This document shows, piece by piece, positions 9,850 to 17,272 of a stretch of 44,324 nt of DNA (position 1 is the first letter of the stretch; the number at the start of each line of letters is the position of its first letter). The position numbers and the translations under genes are program-made. The notes under the pieces were generated by a model. It was not told the origin of the DNA and made no database searches. It was given only the letters and a program-made list of their open reading frames with translations. The stretch comes from Kitasatospora sp. MBT63 (lineage in GTDB: Bacteria > Actinomycetota > Actinomycetes > Streptomycetales > Streptomycetaceae), in assembly GCF_000710465.2 (NCBI RefSeq), contig NZ_JAIZ01000137.1, positions 1 through 44,324 on the forward strand, given 5' to 3'.

Positions 9850-9876
9850 GGCCCCGCCGCGGTTTGCGGCGGGGCC
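9850..9876 (+). terminator. Hairpin terminator after the ABC-F gene
   Basis: GGCCCCGCCGC (9850-9860) and GCGGCGGGGCC (9866-9876) form an 11-bp perfect stem with a GGTTT loop. There is no T-tract, which is usual for actinomycete terminators. Confidence 0.7.
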
Positions 9877-9949
9877 TGCTGTGCTGATCAGCAGATTCAT
9901 CATCGAACACGCGCATCGTGGGGGGCGCGTGCACCCTGTGTGAGCGCCC

Positions 9950-9978
9950 TTGTGCGCAGCGAGCACCACCGGCAGACT
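9950..9978 (+). promoter_or_regulatory. Putative promoter TTGTGC-17-CAGACT for the HTH gene
   Basis: TTGTGC (9950-9955) and CAGACT (9973-9978) have 17-base spacing. Transcription would start near 9985 and leave an untranslated leader of about 90 bases before the GTG at 10076. Confidence 0.4.
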
Positions 9979-10075
9979 GCGCTTTCCCGGTATCGACCTT
10001 GTCGAATGGGTGGCCAGGAGCCTGGCTATGGGTGATCATGGGAATCTGACCGAGCACAGCTACGAGGAGGCACGG

Positions 10076-10309
10076 GTGGCCGAGACTCTGAAAAAGGGCA
10101 GCCGGGTGACAGGTGCCGCGCGTGAGAAGCTCGCGGCCGATCTGAAAAAGAAGTACGACTCCGGGGCGAGCATTCGCGCGCTGGCGGAGGAGACGGGCCG
10201 CTCGTACGGCTTCGTGCACCGCATGCTGAGCGAGTCCGGGGTCATTCTCCGGGGCCGCGGTGGTGCCACGCGTGGCAAGAGCAAGGCTACTGCCGCAGCA
10301 GGTTCCTGA
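10076..10309 (+). CDS. Small helix-turn-helix protein (77 aa)
   Basis: The GTG at 10076 follows GAGGAGG after five bases and is the best start; the in-frame start at 9950 would add a non-conserved-looking tail over a promoter. The 77-residue product is basic, with a helix-turn-helix at about residues 28-52 (SGASIRALAEETGRSYGFVHRM), in which the second helix resembles the recognition helix of resolvase/Hin-type or sigma-like HTHs, and an Arg/Gly/Lys-rich tail. It is likely a DNA-binding protein. It follows the ABC-F gene, as Rv1473A follows Rv1473 in M. tuberculosis by my recollection, so it may regulate that gene. The target is unknown. Confidence 0.87.
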   Translation: MAETLKKGSRVTGAAREKLAADLKKKYDSGASIRALAEETGRSYGFVHRMLSESGVILRGRGGATRGKSKATAAAGS

Positions 10310-10413
10310 CGATCCATCATATGTGTCGGCGGCGGTGGCCCAGGTCGTCGCGGAGCGGCTGCGCGACATGGGTGCGCCACCGAGCAGAACGCGCAGTCGA
10401 CAGTTCCAGACGT

Positions 10414-10444
10414 ATCGGCGGACGGGGTCTCCCGGGCCGCCGAT
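10414..10444 (+). terminator. Hairpin after the HTH gene
   Basis: ATCGGCGG (10414-10421) pairs with CCGCCGAT (10437-10444), an 8-bp stem with a 15-base loop, followed by a short T-containing tail. It lies between the HTH gene and the hydratase promoter region. Confidence 0.45.
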
Positions 10445-10542
10445 CGTCATTTCGGGCGCTCTCCGGTAATCGGTACTGTCCGCCCGGACGCGGCTTTGTT
10501 ACTCTCCAGTAGGTTCACTGCCCCTTCGCTGGAGGTATCCCC

Positions 10543-11349
10543 ATGACCGTGCCCGCAGCCCACCCCGACTCCGCCCGGTGGGAGCAGGACGGAGTCCGCC
10601 TGGAGCTCGACGGCGAACTGGCGCTGGTGACGCTCTGTCACGGCAAGCGCCGCAACGCCCAGACCCCCGCGATGTGGCGGGCGCTGGCCGAGGCCGGGCG
10701 CAGCCTGCCCGGTACGGTCCGGGTGGTCGTGCTGAGGGCCGAGGGCGTCTCCTTCTCGGCCGGGCTCGACCGGGCGATGTTCAGCCCCGAGGGGATCCCC
10801 GGCGAGCTGACCTTCCTGGAGCTCGCCGCCGCGGGGGACAAGGAGCTGGACGAGGCCATCGCGGGGTACCAGGAGGCGTTCACCTGGTGGCGGCGGGCGG
10901 ACCTGGTGAGCATCGCCGCGGTCCAGGGGCACGCGGTCGGGGCCGGCTTCCAGCTCGCCCTCGGCTGCGACCTGCGGGTGGTCGCCGACGACGTGCAGTT
11001 CGCCATGAAGGAGACCTCGCTCGGGCTGGTCCCGGACCTGGCCGGCACCAAGCCGCTCACCGACCTGGTCGGCCCGGCGCGGGCGCTGGAGATCTGCGCG
11101 ACCGGCCGGTGGGTCGGCGCCGAGGAGGCCGTGGCGACCGGGCTGGCCAACCTCGCCGTCCCGGCGGCCGAGCTGGACGCGGCGGCCCGGGACCTGGCCG
11201 CGGCCCTGCTGGCCGCCCCGCGCAACGCGGTGACCGAGACCAAGGCGCTGCTCCAGGGTGCGGCCGGCCGCTCGTACGAGGAGCAGCGCGCCGCCGAGCG
11301 GGCGGCCCAGGCCCGCCGGCTGCGCGACCTCGCGGGCATCGGGGACTGA
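10543..11349 (+). CDS. Enoyl-CoA hydratase/isomerase (crotonase family)
   Basis: The 268-residue protein has the crotonase core: FSAGLDRAMF contributes the first oxyanion-hole loop, and VQGHAVGAGFQLALGCDLRVVADDVQFAMKE holds the second loop (Gly-Ala-Gly) and a Glu in the position of a catalytic carboxylate. The usual GGG loop is GAG here, and the product loop is GLVPDLAGTKPL. These enzymes hydrate or isomerise enoyl-CoA esters in fatty-acid or amino-acid breakdown; the exact substrate is not predictable. GGAGG precedes the ATG, and a possible -10 (TACTCT, 10500-10505) lies upstream. The association with an ABC-F gene is also seen at Rv1472-Rv1473 in mycobacteria, as I recall. Confidence 0.92.
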   Translation: MTVPAAHPDSARWEQDGVRLELDGELALVTLCHGKRRNAQTPAMWRALAEAGRSLPGTVRVVVLRAEGVSFSAGLDRAMFSPEGIPGELTFLELAAAGDKELDEAIAGYQEAFTWWRRADLVSIAAVQGHAVGAGFQLALGCDLRVVADDVQFAMKETSLGLVPDLAGTKPLTDLVGPARALEICATGRWVGAEEAVATGLANLAVPAAELDAAARDLAAALLAAPRNAVTETKALLQGAAGRSYEEQRAAERAAQARRLRDLAGIGD

Positions 11350-11372
11350 CCGCCCGCACCCCTGCCTGTCCG

Positions 11373-11399
11373 GGGCCCGGCCGTGCCACGGCCGGGCCC
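11373..11399 (+). terminator. Hairpin terminator after the enoyl-CoA hydratase gene
   Basis: GGGCCCGGCCG (11373-11383) and CGGCCGGGCCC (11389-11399) form an 11-bp perfect stem with a TGCCA loop, 24 bases after the stop codon. Confidence 0.7.
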
Positions 11400-11498
11400 T
11401 CGGCATGTCCGGACCCCTGGCCGGCCCCGGGCGGTCCGGCTGCCCCACGCGACGCGCGCGAGATGTGCCGGAATGTCAGAGTTAGTGGTGATTTGCGA

Positions 11499-11504
11499 TA
11501 TAGC
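11499..11504 (+). promoter_or_regulatory. -10 box TATAGC for the Asp23 operon
   Basis: TATAGC sits in an AT-rich island (GTGATTTGCGATATAGC) about 25 bases before the first Asp23-family start, with AGGAG between. A clear -35 box is not visible. Confidence 0.45.
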
Positions 11505-11529
11505 TGGACCGCGACCACAGGAGATCCCC

Positions 11530-12012
11530 ATGCCGCAGACCCCGACCCCCGCCGACCTCCAGAAGAGCGCCGCCGAGCAGGGCGGCGGCCGGACCAGCGC
11601 CGACCGGGGCCGCACCGCGCTGGCGGTCGGTGTGGTGGAGAAGATCGCGGGCATGGCGGCCCGCGAGGTCTCCGGCATCCACGCGCTCGGCTCGGGCTTC
11701 TCCCGCACCTTCAGCGCGATGCGCGACCGGGTGCCGGGCGGGAAGTCCAGCATCGGACGAGGGATCAAGGCGGAGGTCGGCGAACGGCAGACGGCGATCG
11801 ACATCGCCCTGGTGGTCGAGTACGGCGTGGTCATCCCCAGGCTGGCCGCCGAGGTCCGGGAGAACATCATCGCGGCCGTGGAGCGGATGACCGGCCTGGA
11901 GGTGGTGGAGGTCAACATCGCCGTCAACGACGTCCACCTGCCGGACGAGCCGGACGAGGTCGAGGAGGAGGAGGTGCCCGGCCAGGCCGGCCGGCGCCCC
12001 CGGGTCCAGTAG
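11530..12012 (+). CDS. Asp23/Gls24 family envelope stress protein (first copy)
   Basis: The ATG at 11530 with AGGAG upstream gives 160 residues; a longer frame to 11383 crosses the terminator and promoter and is rejected. The core (VVEKIAGMAAREVSGIHALG, then IDIALVVEYGVVIPRLAAEVRENIIAAVERMTGLEVVEVNIAVNDVHL) is the Asp23/Gls24 (DUF322) pattern. The C-terminus is acidic then basic. In staphylococci Asp23 is an abundant cytoplasmic protein tethered to the membrane by AmaP and linked to cell-wall stress. It heads a five-gene run with overlapping starts that also contains a second Asp23-like protein and an AmaP-like anchor, so a similar membrane-tethered complex is likely. Confidence 0.92.
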   Translation: MPQTPTPADLQKSAAEQGGGRTSADRGRTALAVGVVEKIAGMAAREVSGIHALGSGFSRTFSAMRDRVPGGKSSIGRGIKAEVGERQTAIDIALVVEYGVVIPRLAAEVRENIIAAVERMTGLEVVEVNIAVNDVHLPDEPDEVEEEEVPGQAGRRPRVQ

Positions 12013-12034
12013 GAGCGGTTGACGAGGAGAGCGG

Positions 12035-12229
12035 ATGAATCTGGCGTTGGTGGGCCTGCTGGCCGGGATGGGGCTGGGCTTCGCCGGGTACTTCGGCGGC
12101 TTCGCCGCGTTCCTGCTGGTCGCCGTCCTGGGCGGGGCGGGTTTCGTGGCCGGCCGGGTGCTGGAGGGCGACCTGGACCTGCGCGACCTCGGCGACCTGC
12201 TGCGCGGCGGCCGGGACCGGCGCCGCTGA
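12035..12229 (+). CDS. Small two-helix membrane protein in the Asp23 operon
   Basis: This 64-residue protein is hydrophobic from residue 2 to about 43 (two helices around a Gly-Gly turn) and ends in an acidic then basic tail (EGDLDLRDLGDLLRGGRDRRR). It resembles the short DUF2273-type membrane proteins found in Asp23 operons, which is a family recollection rather than a test. GAGGAG precedes the ATG by a few bases, and its TGA overlaps the next ATG by one base (TGATG), so it is coupled to both neighbours. It may help anchor the Asp23-like proteins to the membrane. Confidence 0.85.
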   Translation: MNLALVGLLAGMGLGFAGYFGGFAAFLLVAVLGGAGFVAGRVLEGDLDLRDLGDLLRGGRDRRR

Positions 12230-12606
12230 TGTCCGCGCTCACCCCCTCGGCCGGGGTCGCGACGTCCGGCCCCGGCGCACTGCCGCCCGCTCCCCGCCGA
12301 GGTGAACTGCGGATCGCCGACCGGGTGTTCAGCCGGATCGCGGAGCGCGCGATCGGCGACTCGCTGGCCGAGCACTGGGCCGGACGGGCCGAGCGGGGCG
12401 GACCGCCCACCGTCTCGGTCCGGCTGGTACGCGGAATCGCCAGGCTCACCCTCCACCTCGACCTGCCGTTCCCCGCCGACCTGGCCGCCCTGGCCGGGAC
12501 CGCCCGCCGGGCGGCGGCCGGGCGGGTCGCCGAACTCACCGGCACCCCGGTCGAGGAGGTCACCGTCGTGGTCGAGCGGCTGGTCCAGGCCGAGGCTCCC
12601 CGGTGA
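12229..12606 (+). CDS. Asp23/Gls24 family protein (second, divergent copy)
   Basis: The ATG at 12229 overlaps the preceding stop and gives 125 residues; longer starts in this frame run across the small membrane gene. After a Pro/Ala-rich start, the core (LRIADRVFSRIAERAIGDSLAEHW ... PTVSVRLVRGIARLTLHLDLPFPADL ... RVAELTGTPVEEVTVVVERLV) keeps the alternating beta/alpha pattern of the Asp23 domain but is far from the first copy in sequence. A heteromeric Asp23 assembly is the natural inference. The stop overlaps the GTG of the next gene by four bases. Confidence 0.8.
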   Translation: MSALTPSAGVATSGPGALPPAPRRGELRIADRVFSRIAERAIGDSLAEHWAGRAERGGPPTVSVRLVRGIARLTLHLDLPFPADLAALAGTARRAAAGRVAELTGTPVEEVTVVVERLVQAEAPR

Positions 12607-13316
12607 ACGCCGGTCCGGCCGGGGACGGCGCGGCGGCGGGGCCCGCGGAGCCGGTGGAGCCGGTGGAGTCGCCGGAGCCGGAGGCGGCGCAGACGGTGGC
12701 CGGGTCGGGAGTCGCGGGCGGGCCGGAGGTGGAGCAGGACCCGAAGGCCAGGGGCCCGCGCTCGCCGCGCACCGCACCCGCGTTCCTGACCGTGCTGGCC
12801 GTCCTGGTGCTGGCCGGCGGTCTGCTGTACGACGTGATCGCGGTCCGCAGCGGGTTCGCGGCCGCGCCGTGGCGGGCCCGGGTGGCCCACGAACTGGCGG
12901 TCCGCGGCCCCGACGATCCCTGGGTACTGGCCGGGGCGGGGGTGGCGGTGGTGCTGGGGGCGCTGCTGCTGTGGGGTGCGTTCTCCGCCGGGGCGCGGCG
13001 CTGGCTGCCGCTGCGGGAACCGGGCGCGGTGATCGACAGGTCGGGGGTGGCCGTGCTGATCGCGGTCCGGGCGGCGGAACTGCCCGGGGTACAGGGCACC
13101 AGGGTCCGGGTCGTCCGCCGGCGGACCGTGGTCCGGGTGACCGGTGCGGTCGACCCCGCCGCCGTCCAGCGGGCCCTGCGGGCGGAGCTGGCCGCCATCC
13201 CGCTGGCCGCCCCCAACCGGCTGGACGTCCGCGTCCGGGCGGGCCGCCCGGCCCACCCGCACCGCCACGGCGGCCTGGAAGAGCCCGCCGGGCCGTCCCG
13301 GGGGGCCGCGTCATGA
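12603..13316 (+). CDS. DUF6286-type membrane protein of the Asp23 operon
   Basis: A GTG overlapping the previous stop gives 237 residues. A disordered Pro/Glu/Ala-rich segment of about 55 residues precedes two transmembrane helices (roughly 58-82 and 103-125). The C-terminal part (VIDRSGVAVLIAVRAAELPGVQGTRVRVVRRRTVVRVTGAVDPAAVQRAL) looks like a small alpha/beta domain related to the Asp23 fold, as in DUF6286 proteins of streptomycete Asp23 clusters. I infer a membrane-bound partner in the same complex. The TGA overlaps the ATG of the next gene (ATGA). Confidence 0.8.
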   Translation: MNAGPAGDGAAAGPAEPVEPVESPEPEAAQTVAGSGVAGGPEVEQDPKARGPRSPRTAPAFLTVLAVLVLAGGLLYDVIAVRSGFAAAPWRARVAHELAVRGPDDPWVLAGAGVAVVLGALLLWGAFSAGARRWLPLREPGAVIDRSGVAVLIAVRAAELPGVQGTRVRVVRRRTVVRVTGAVDPAAVQRALRAELAAIPLAAPNRLDVRVRAGRPAHPHRHGGLEEPAGPSRGAAS

Positions 13317-13933
13317 GCCGCGGCGCCGTCAACCGGACCATCCTCGCGGTCGCGGGGGCGCTGCTGGTCGCCGGCGGGCTGCTGGTGCTGGCCGGCGGGC
13401 TCGACCTGTACCGGCGGCTCGGGCTGTCGATGCCGGCCGGCTGGCCGCTCACCGCGCGGACCCGGCCGCTGCTCGGGGTGGCCGCGCGGGCCCGGGTGGC
13501 CGGGCACAGCTGGTGGTGGCCGGTCGTGATCGCCGTCCTGGTGCTGCTGGTGATCGGGGCGCTGGCCTGGCTGGCCGCCCAGCTGCGCCGTACCCGGTCC
13601 GGCTCGCTGGAGCTGGCCCCGCCGCTCGCCGCGACGGCGCTGCTGGTGCGCGGGCGGGCGGTGGAGGACGTGGTCGAGGCCGCCACGGTCGCCCTGCCGG
13701 GGGTGGAGCGGGTCAGCGCGCAGCTGGGCGGCCCGCCCGGTGCGCCGGTGGTCCGGGCGGCGGTCCGGCTGACGACCCACGGCTCCCCGGCCGAGCTGCT
13801 GGAGGGGTTCAGGACCGGCCCGCTCGCCCGGACCCGGCGCAGCCTCGGGCTGCCCACCCTGCGCTCGGAGCTGCGGCTGCGGGTGGCCCCGCAACGCCGG
13901 CCGAGCCGCCGCAAGCAGCCCCGGGTGCGCTGA
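13313..13933 (+). CDS. AmaP-like alkaline-shock membrane anchor protein
   Basis: The 206-residue protein has the AmaP layout: a transmembrane helix at about 9-29, a short external loop, a second helix at about 66-90, then a cytoplasmic domain containing the Asp23-like repeat pattern (LLVRGRAVEDVVEAATVALPGVERVSAQL ... VVRAAVRLTTHGSPAELLEGF) and a basic tail. In staphylococci AmaP tethers Asp23 to the membrane. The start overlaps the previous stop by four bases, and this is the last gene of the operon. A weak GGGCC/GGCCC hairpin (13954-13971) follows. Confidence 0.85.
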   Translation: MSRGAVNRTILAVAGALLVAGGLLVLAGGLDLYRRLGLSMPAGWPLTARTRPLLGVAARARVAGHSWWWPVVIAVLVLLVIGALAWLAAQLRRTRSGSLELAPPLAATALLVRGRAVEDVVEAATVALPGVERVSAQLGGPPGAPVVRAAVRLTTHGSPAELLEGFRTGPLARTRRSLGLPTLRSELRLRVAPQRRPSRRKQPRVR

Positions 13934-14011
13934 GCCGCTGCGGCGGGCCGGGCCGGGCCGTACGTGGCCCGCGGACGGACGGGTGCGGACCGGGAGGCCG
14001 CCGACCGTCGG

Positions 14012-14773
14012 TCAGAGTCCGCGCAGGGCGCCGCCGTCCACCGGGACCATGACGCCGGTCAGGAAGGAGGCGGCGGGGGAGAGCAGGAAGGCCGCGACCC
14101 GGCCGAACTCCTCCGGCCTGCCGTAGCGGCCCAGCGGGATGGTGGCGGTCGCGCGGGCCTTGGCCGCGGCCGGGTCGCCGCCGAGTGCGTCGAGCTCGCG
14201 GAGCCGGTCGGTCTCGATCCGGCCCGGCAGCAGGCCGATCACCCGGATGCCGCGCGGACCCAGCTCGTCGGCGAGCGACTTGGCGGCCATCGCGAGCCCC
14301 GGGCGCAGCCCGTTGGAGATGCCGAGGCCGCCGATCGGTTCCCGGACCGAGCCGGACAGCACGAAGCCGATCACCCCGCCCTCGCCGAGCGCGGCGGCCG
14401 CGGTGCGGGCGATCCGCAGAGCACCGAGGAAGACCGATTCGAAGGCGGTCCGCCAGGCGTCGTCGCCGGTGGCCGTCACCGGGCCGGCGCTCGGGCCGCC
14501 GACGCTGATCAGTACGCCGTCGAGCCGGCCGAAGCGCTCCCGGGCCGCGTCGACGAGGCGGTCGGCGGTGGCGGGGTCGGCGTTGTCGGCGACCACGCCG
14601 TGCACCCGGGTGCCGTCGCCGAGTTCGGCCACGGCGGCGGCCACCGACTGCTCGGTGCGGCCGCTGATGACCACCCGGGCGCCGTCGGCGAGCAGTTCGC
14701 GGGCGGAGGCCAGGCCGAGGCCGCGGGTGGCGCCGGTGACCACGAACACCTTCTGCTGAAGTCCTAGATCCAT
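14012..14773 (-). CDS. Atypical short-chain dehydrogenase/reductase without the Tyr-Lys pair
   Basis: The 253-residue protein has the SDR Rossmann signature TGATRGLGLA near residues 13-22 and the C-terminal PVDGG. However, the usual NNAG is LISVGG, and the YxxxK active site is replaced: after the conserved Ser (VLSGSV) the helix reads ISNGLRPGLAMAAKSLADEL, where Tyr and Lys of the motif align with Ile and Leu. The same SNxxR replacement occurs in a conserved SDR subgroup, as I recall, so this is probably a functional variant rather than a damaged gene. The start follows AGGA, or alternatively a CAGGAT -10 box six bases away. The reaction is unknown. Confidence 0.88.
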   Translation of the reverse strand: MDLGLQQKVFVVTGATRGLGLASARELLADGARVVISGRTEQSVAAAVAELGDGTRVHGVVADNADPATADRLVDAARERFGRLDGVLISVGGPSAGPVTATGDDAWRTAFESVFLGALRIARTAAAALGEGGVIGFVLSGSVREPIGGLGISNGLRPGLAMAAKSLADELGPRGIRVIGLLPGRIETDRLRELDALGGDPAAAKARATATIPLGRYGRPEEFGRVAAFLLSPAASFLTGVMVPVDGGALRGL

Positions 14774-14831
14774 GGGCCCATCCTGCCCGGTCGGCGGCCC
14801 GGCGCGGGCCCGATGTCCCGGCGGGAGGGGT

Positions 14832-15398
14832 TCAGCGGCGGCGGGCCCGGACCGCGGCTCGGGCCAGTGGCCCGGCGAGGGCGCCGAGGAGCAGGCCGAT
14901 CGCCAGGCCGAGGTAGTTGTCCAGCAGGTCCTGGCCGTCGCAGGCCCGGCCGAGGACGGGGAACGCGTACTGCACGGACTCGACCAGCACCGGTACGGTC
15001 ACGGCGACGGCCCCGGCCGCGCACCGGCGCCCCCAGGTGCCGGCCAGCGCCGCGGTCACGCCGAGCGGGACGAACAGCGCGACGTTGAGGCTGCTCTGGG
15101 TGGCGGTGAGCAGTTCGGACAGCGGGTGCGGGCCGACCCGGTCGAAGGTGCACTGGCGCACGGCGTACCGGGCGTTGTCCCACAGCGGCAGCCGGGTGCC
15201 CGGCAGCACGGTGAGGGTGATGATCCCGCCGAGCGCGAGGACCAGCAGGAAGCCCGCCGCCCGGTGGGCGCGCAGCAGCCGGCCCACCGGGCGGCTCAGC
15301 AGGGCGGCCAGCAGCAGGGAGCACAGGACGCCGGGCCAGAACAGCGGGGACGCACTCAGAACGGCTTCGATCACACCGAACCCGACGCAATCGGACAC
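14832..15398 (-). CDS. VanZ-like family membrane protein
   Basis: The 188-residue protein has five or so hydrophobic helices. The central stretch (ITLTVLPGTRL ... LNVALFVPLGVTAAL ... VLVESVQYAFPVLGRACDGQDLLDNYLGLAIG) matches the VanZ-like pattern, including N-x-x-x-F-x-P-G, E-x-x-Q and D-x-x-D-N-x-x-G. VanZ gives low-level teicoplanin resistance in enterococci, but most VanZ-like proteins have no known role. The start is uncertain: GTG at 15398 with a GGACGG site, or GTG at 15374. It lies between the SDR and SURF1 genes on the same strand without overlap. Confidence 0.85.
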   Translation of the reverse strand: MSDCVGFGVIEAVLSASPLFWPGVLCSLLLAALLSRPVGRLLRAHRAAGFLLVLALGGIITLTVLPGTRLPLWDNARYAVRQCTFDRVGPHPLSELLTATQSSLNVALFVPLGVTAALAGTWGRRCAAGAVAVTVPVLVESVQYAFPVLGRACDGQDLLDNYLGLAIGLLLGALAGPLARAAVRARRR

Positions 15399-15444
15399 CC
15401 GTCCGGTTGCCGCGGGGTCCGGCCGCCCGGCCGCCGGTCGCGCC

Positions 15445-16242
15445 CTAGGCCTCGACCAGCTCCGGTTCGGCCGCGGTGCGGGCCTGTTCGGCGTTGTCCT
15501 TGGCCTCGCGCCGGGCGAGCACCACCAGGCCGACCGGGACCAGCGCGCAGAACAGCCACCACTGCACCGCGTACGCCATGTGCGGCCCGATGTCGGAGTG
15601 GTCGGGCTCGGCCAGCGGCTCCGGGCCGGTGCCGGGGTCCGGCCGGGTGGAGACCAGTTCGAGGTAGCCGCCGAGCACGCTGGCGCCGCTCGCCTCGGCC
15701 TGCTGGCGGCTGTTGATCAGCTTGTACTGGCGGTCGGGCAGGCCGCCGCGGTCGCGGATCCCGCTGCTGGCGGTGGTCTCGTCGGCCCGCATCCGCCCGG
15801 TGACGGTGACCTCGCCGGCCGGCGGGGCCGGCACCGGCGGGTAGCTGGTGGCGTCGGCTCCCGACTCCACCCAGCCCCGGTTGACCAGCACCTCGCCGTG
15901 GCCGTCGGCCAGCTGCAGCGGCGTGACCACGAAGTACCCGATGCTGCTGCCGCCGGGCTCGGTGCGCCCGCGCACCACGAACTCGTGCGCCGGGTCGTAG
16001 TGGCCCGACGCCGTGACCGTCCGCCAGGTCAGCCCGGTGGGCACCGCGAAGCCGGGGGCGGGCGAGAGCGAGTCGAAGGCGACCGGCGGCGCGGTCAGGC
16101 TGCTCGCGATCAGCTCGTTGCGGGCGACCCGGGCCTCGTGCCGGTGCAGCTGCCAGAACCCCAGCCGGATCATGGCGGGGATCAGCAGCAGGGCGATCAG
16201 GGTGATGATCGCCCAGCGCCGGGAGAGCAGAAAACGGTACAC
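15445..16242 (-). CDS. SURF1 family cytochrome oxidase biogenesis protein
   Basis: SURF1 proteins help insert heme into cytochrome c oxidase. This one has the family layout: an N-terminal transmembrane helix (WAIITLIALLLIPAMIRLGFWQLHRHE, with FWQ-x-x-R/H), an extracytoplasmic domain with GYFVVTPLQLADG and VLVNRGWV, and a second helix (HMAYAVQWWLFCALVPVGLVVL) near the C-terminus, where the HxxYaxQW signature is plain. I chose GTG at 16242 (VYRFLLSRRW, 265 residues): it lies seven bases after the -10 box TAGCGT, whereas the upstream GTG at 16251 overlaps that box. Streptomycete homologues start with MYRFLLSR, by recollection. Confidence 0.92.
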   Translation of the reverse strand: MYRFLLSRRWAIITLIALLLIPAMIRLGFWQLHRHEARVARNELIASSLTAPPVAFDSLSPAPGFAVPTGLTWRTVTASGHYDPAHEFVVRGRTEPGGSSIGYFVVTPLQLADGHGEVLVNRGWVESGADATSYPPVPAPPAGEVTVTGRMRADETTASSGIRDRGGLPDRQYKLINSRQQAEASGASVLGGYLELVSTRPDPGTGPEPLAEPDHSDIGPHMAYAVQWWLFCALVPVGLVVLARREAKDNAEQARTAAEPELVEA

Positions 16243-16249
16243 ACCCGGC

Positions 16250-16255
16250 ACGCTA
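16250..16255 (-). promoter_or_regulatory. -10 box TAGCGT for SURF1 (leaderless)
   Basis: Read on the minus strand, TAGCGT (16255 to 16250) is followed after seven bases by GTG at 16242, the leaderless spacing seen at several genes in this window. Confidence 0.5.
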
Positions 16256-16274
16256 CGCCCACCTCACACGCGCG

Positions 16275-17264
16275 TCAGACACCGGGGTGCGGCGCGACCT
16301 CGCGCAGCAGCTGGAGGAAGGCGTCCTCGCCGACCACCGGCGTGCCGTGCTCGCGGGCCTTGCGCGCCTTGCCGCTCCAGCTGCCCGGCTCGTTGGTGAC
16401 CAGCAGGCTGGTGAGCCGGCTCACCGAGGTGGCGATGTGCAGGCCCGCCTCGACCGCGCGGTCCTCCAGCAGCTCCCGGTCGGTGGCGGTGTCGCCGGTG
16501 ATCGCGATCCGCATGCCCTGCATCAGCGGCGTGCCGTCCACCCACCGCCCGGGGTTGGGGTGCGGGCACGGCGGACGCTTGCGGGCGGGCCGGTACGAGG
16601 AGCTCCAGGTGCCCCGCTGCGGCGCCGGGGACTCCTCGCCGAGGTCGGTGACGGCGACACAGGTGGTCAGCGGCAGCGGCACCCCGGCCTCCCGGGCCAG
16701 CCGCAGGCTCGGGCGGAACACCTCGGCCAGCACCCGGGCGTCGTCCAGCGCGTTGTGCGCCTGCCGCTGCTGGACGCCGAAGTACGCGGCGAGCGAGGAC
16801 AGCTTGCCGTTGGGCAGCGGCAGCGCGAGGTCGCGGGCCAGCACCATGGTGCAGATCCGCTGCTCGACGGGGGCCCGGCGGCCGGCCCGGGAGTACTCGC
16901 GGGAGATCATGTTCCAGTCGAAGAGCGCGTTGTGGGCCACCATCACCCGGCCCGCCAGCCGGTCGGCCAGCTCGTCGGCGATCTCCGGGAAGGTCGGCGC
17001 ACCCGCGAGTGCGGCGCTGGTCAGGCCGTGGATCCAGACCGGGCCCGGATCGCGCTCCGGGTTGACCAGGGTGTACCAGTGGTCCGTCACCTCGCCGTGC
17101 CCGTCCAGCTGGTAGACGCCGGCCGAGATGACCCGGTCGGAACGGCCGAGCCCGGTGGTCTCGACGTCGACCACGGCGAAGCCCGGGCCGCGCTCCTCGG
17201 TGCGCTGCGCCGGGAGCGGAACAGGCAGGGCGGAGCCGTCCCACGGTGACTGGATCGCGTGCAT
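16275..17264 (-). CDS. DEDDh 3'-5' exonuclease with C-terminal BRCT domain
   Basis: The 329-residue protein begins with a DnaQ-like DEDDh exonuclease domain: Exo I is VDVETTGL, Exo II HNALFDWNM, and Exo III HNALDDAR with the histidine of the DEDDh class. After a Pro/Arg-rich linker, a BRCT-like domain (MRIAITGDTATDRELLEDRAVEAGLHIATSVS ... LLVTNEPGSWSGKARKAREHGTPVVGEDAFL) follows. This is a common actinobacterial architecture, proposed to act in DNA repair or end processing. I chose ATG 17264 over the upstream TTG at 17270; the -10 box TAAGCT ends eight bases before the ATG, so the message may be leaderless. Confidence 0.92.
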   Translation of the reverse strand: MHAIQSPWDGSALPVPLPAQRTEERGPGFAVVDVETTGLGRSDRVISAGVYQLDGHGEVTDHWYTLVNPERDPGPVWIHGLTSAALAGAPTFPEIADELADRLAGRVMVAHNALFDWNMISREYSRAGRRAPVEQRICTMVLARDLALPLPNGKLSSLAAYFGVQQRQAHNALDDARVLAEVFRPSLRLAREAGVPLPLTTCVAVTDLGEESPAPQRGTWSSSYRPARKRPPCPHPNPGRWVDGTPLMQGMRIAITGDTATDRELLEDRAVEAGLHIATSVSRLTSLLVTNEPGSWSGKARKAREHGTPVVGEDAFLQLLREVAPHPGV

Positions 17265-17272
17265 GGTCAACC

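Larger units (their letters stand above)
9729..10075. other. Regulatory-rich intergenic region (347 bp) between ABC-F and HTH genes
   Basis: This stretch is visibly less GC-rich than its neighbours. In order it holds the 11-bp tandem repeat (9749-9771), a SigR-type promoter match (9818-9843), a strong hairpin (9850-9876), the 12-bp palindrome TGCTGATCAGCA (9882-9893), a TTGTGC-17-CAGACT promoter (9950-9978) and a small GCCAGG/CCTGGC inverted repeat near 10013. Short frames through it are not convincing genes. Confidence 0.5.

Noticed and set aside
12019..12228. Longer N-terminus for the second Asp23-like protein
   Set aside because: It would cover the whole small membrane gene in another frame; the TGATG junction at 12227 marks the start.
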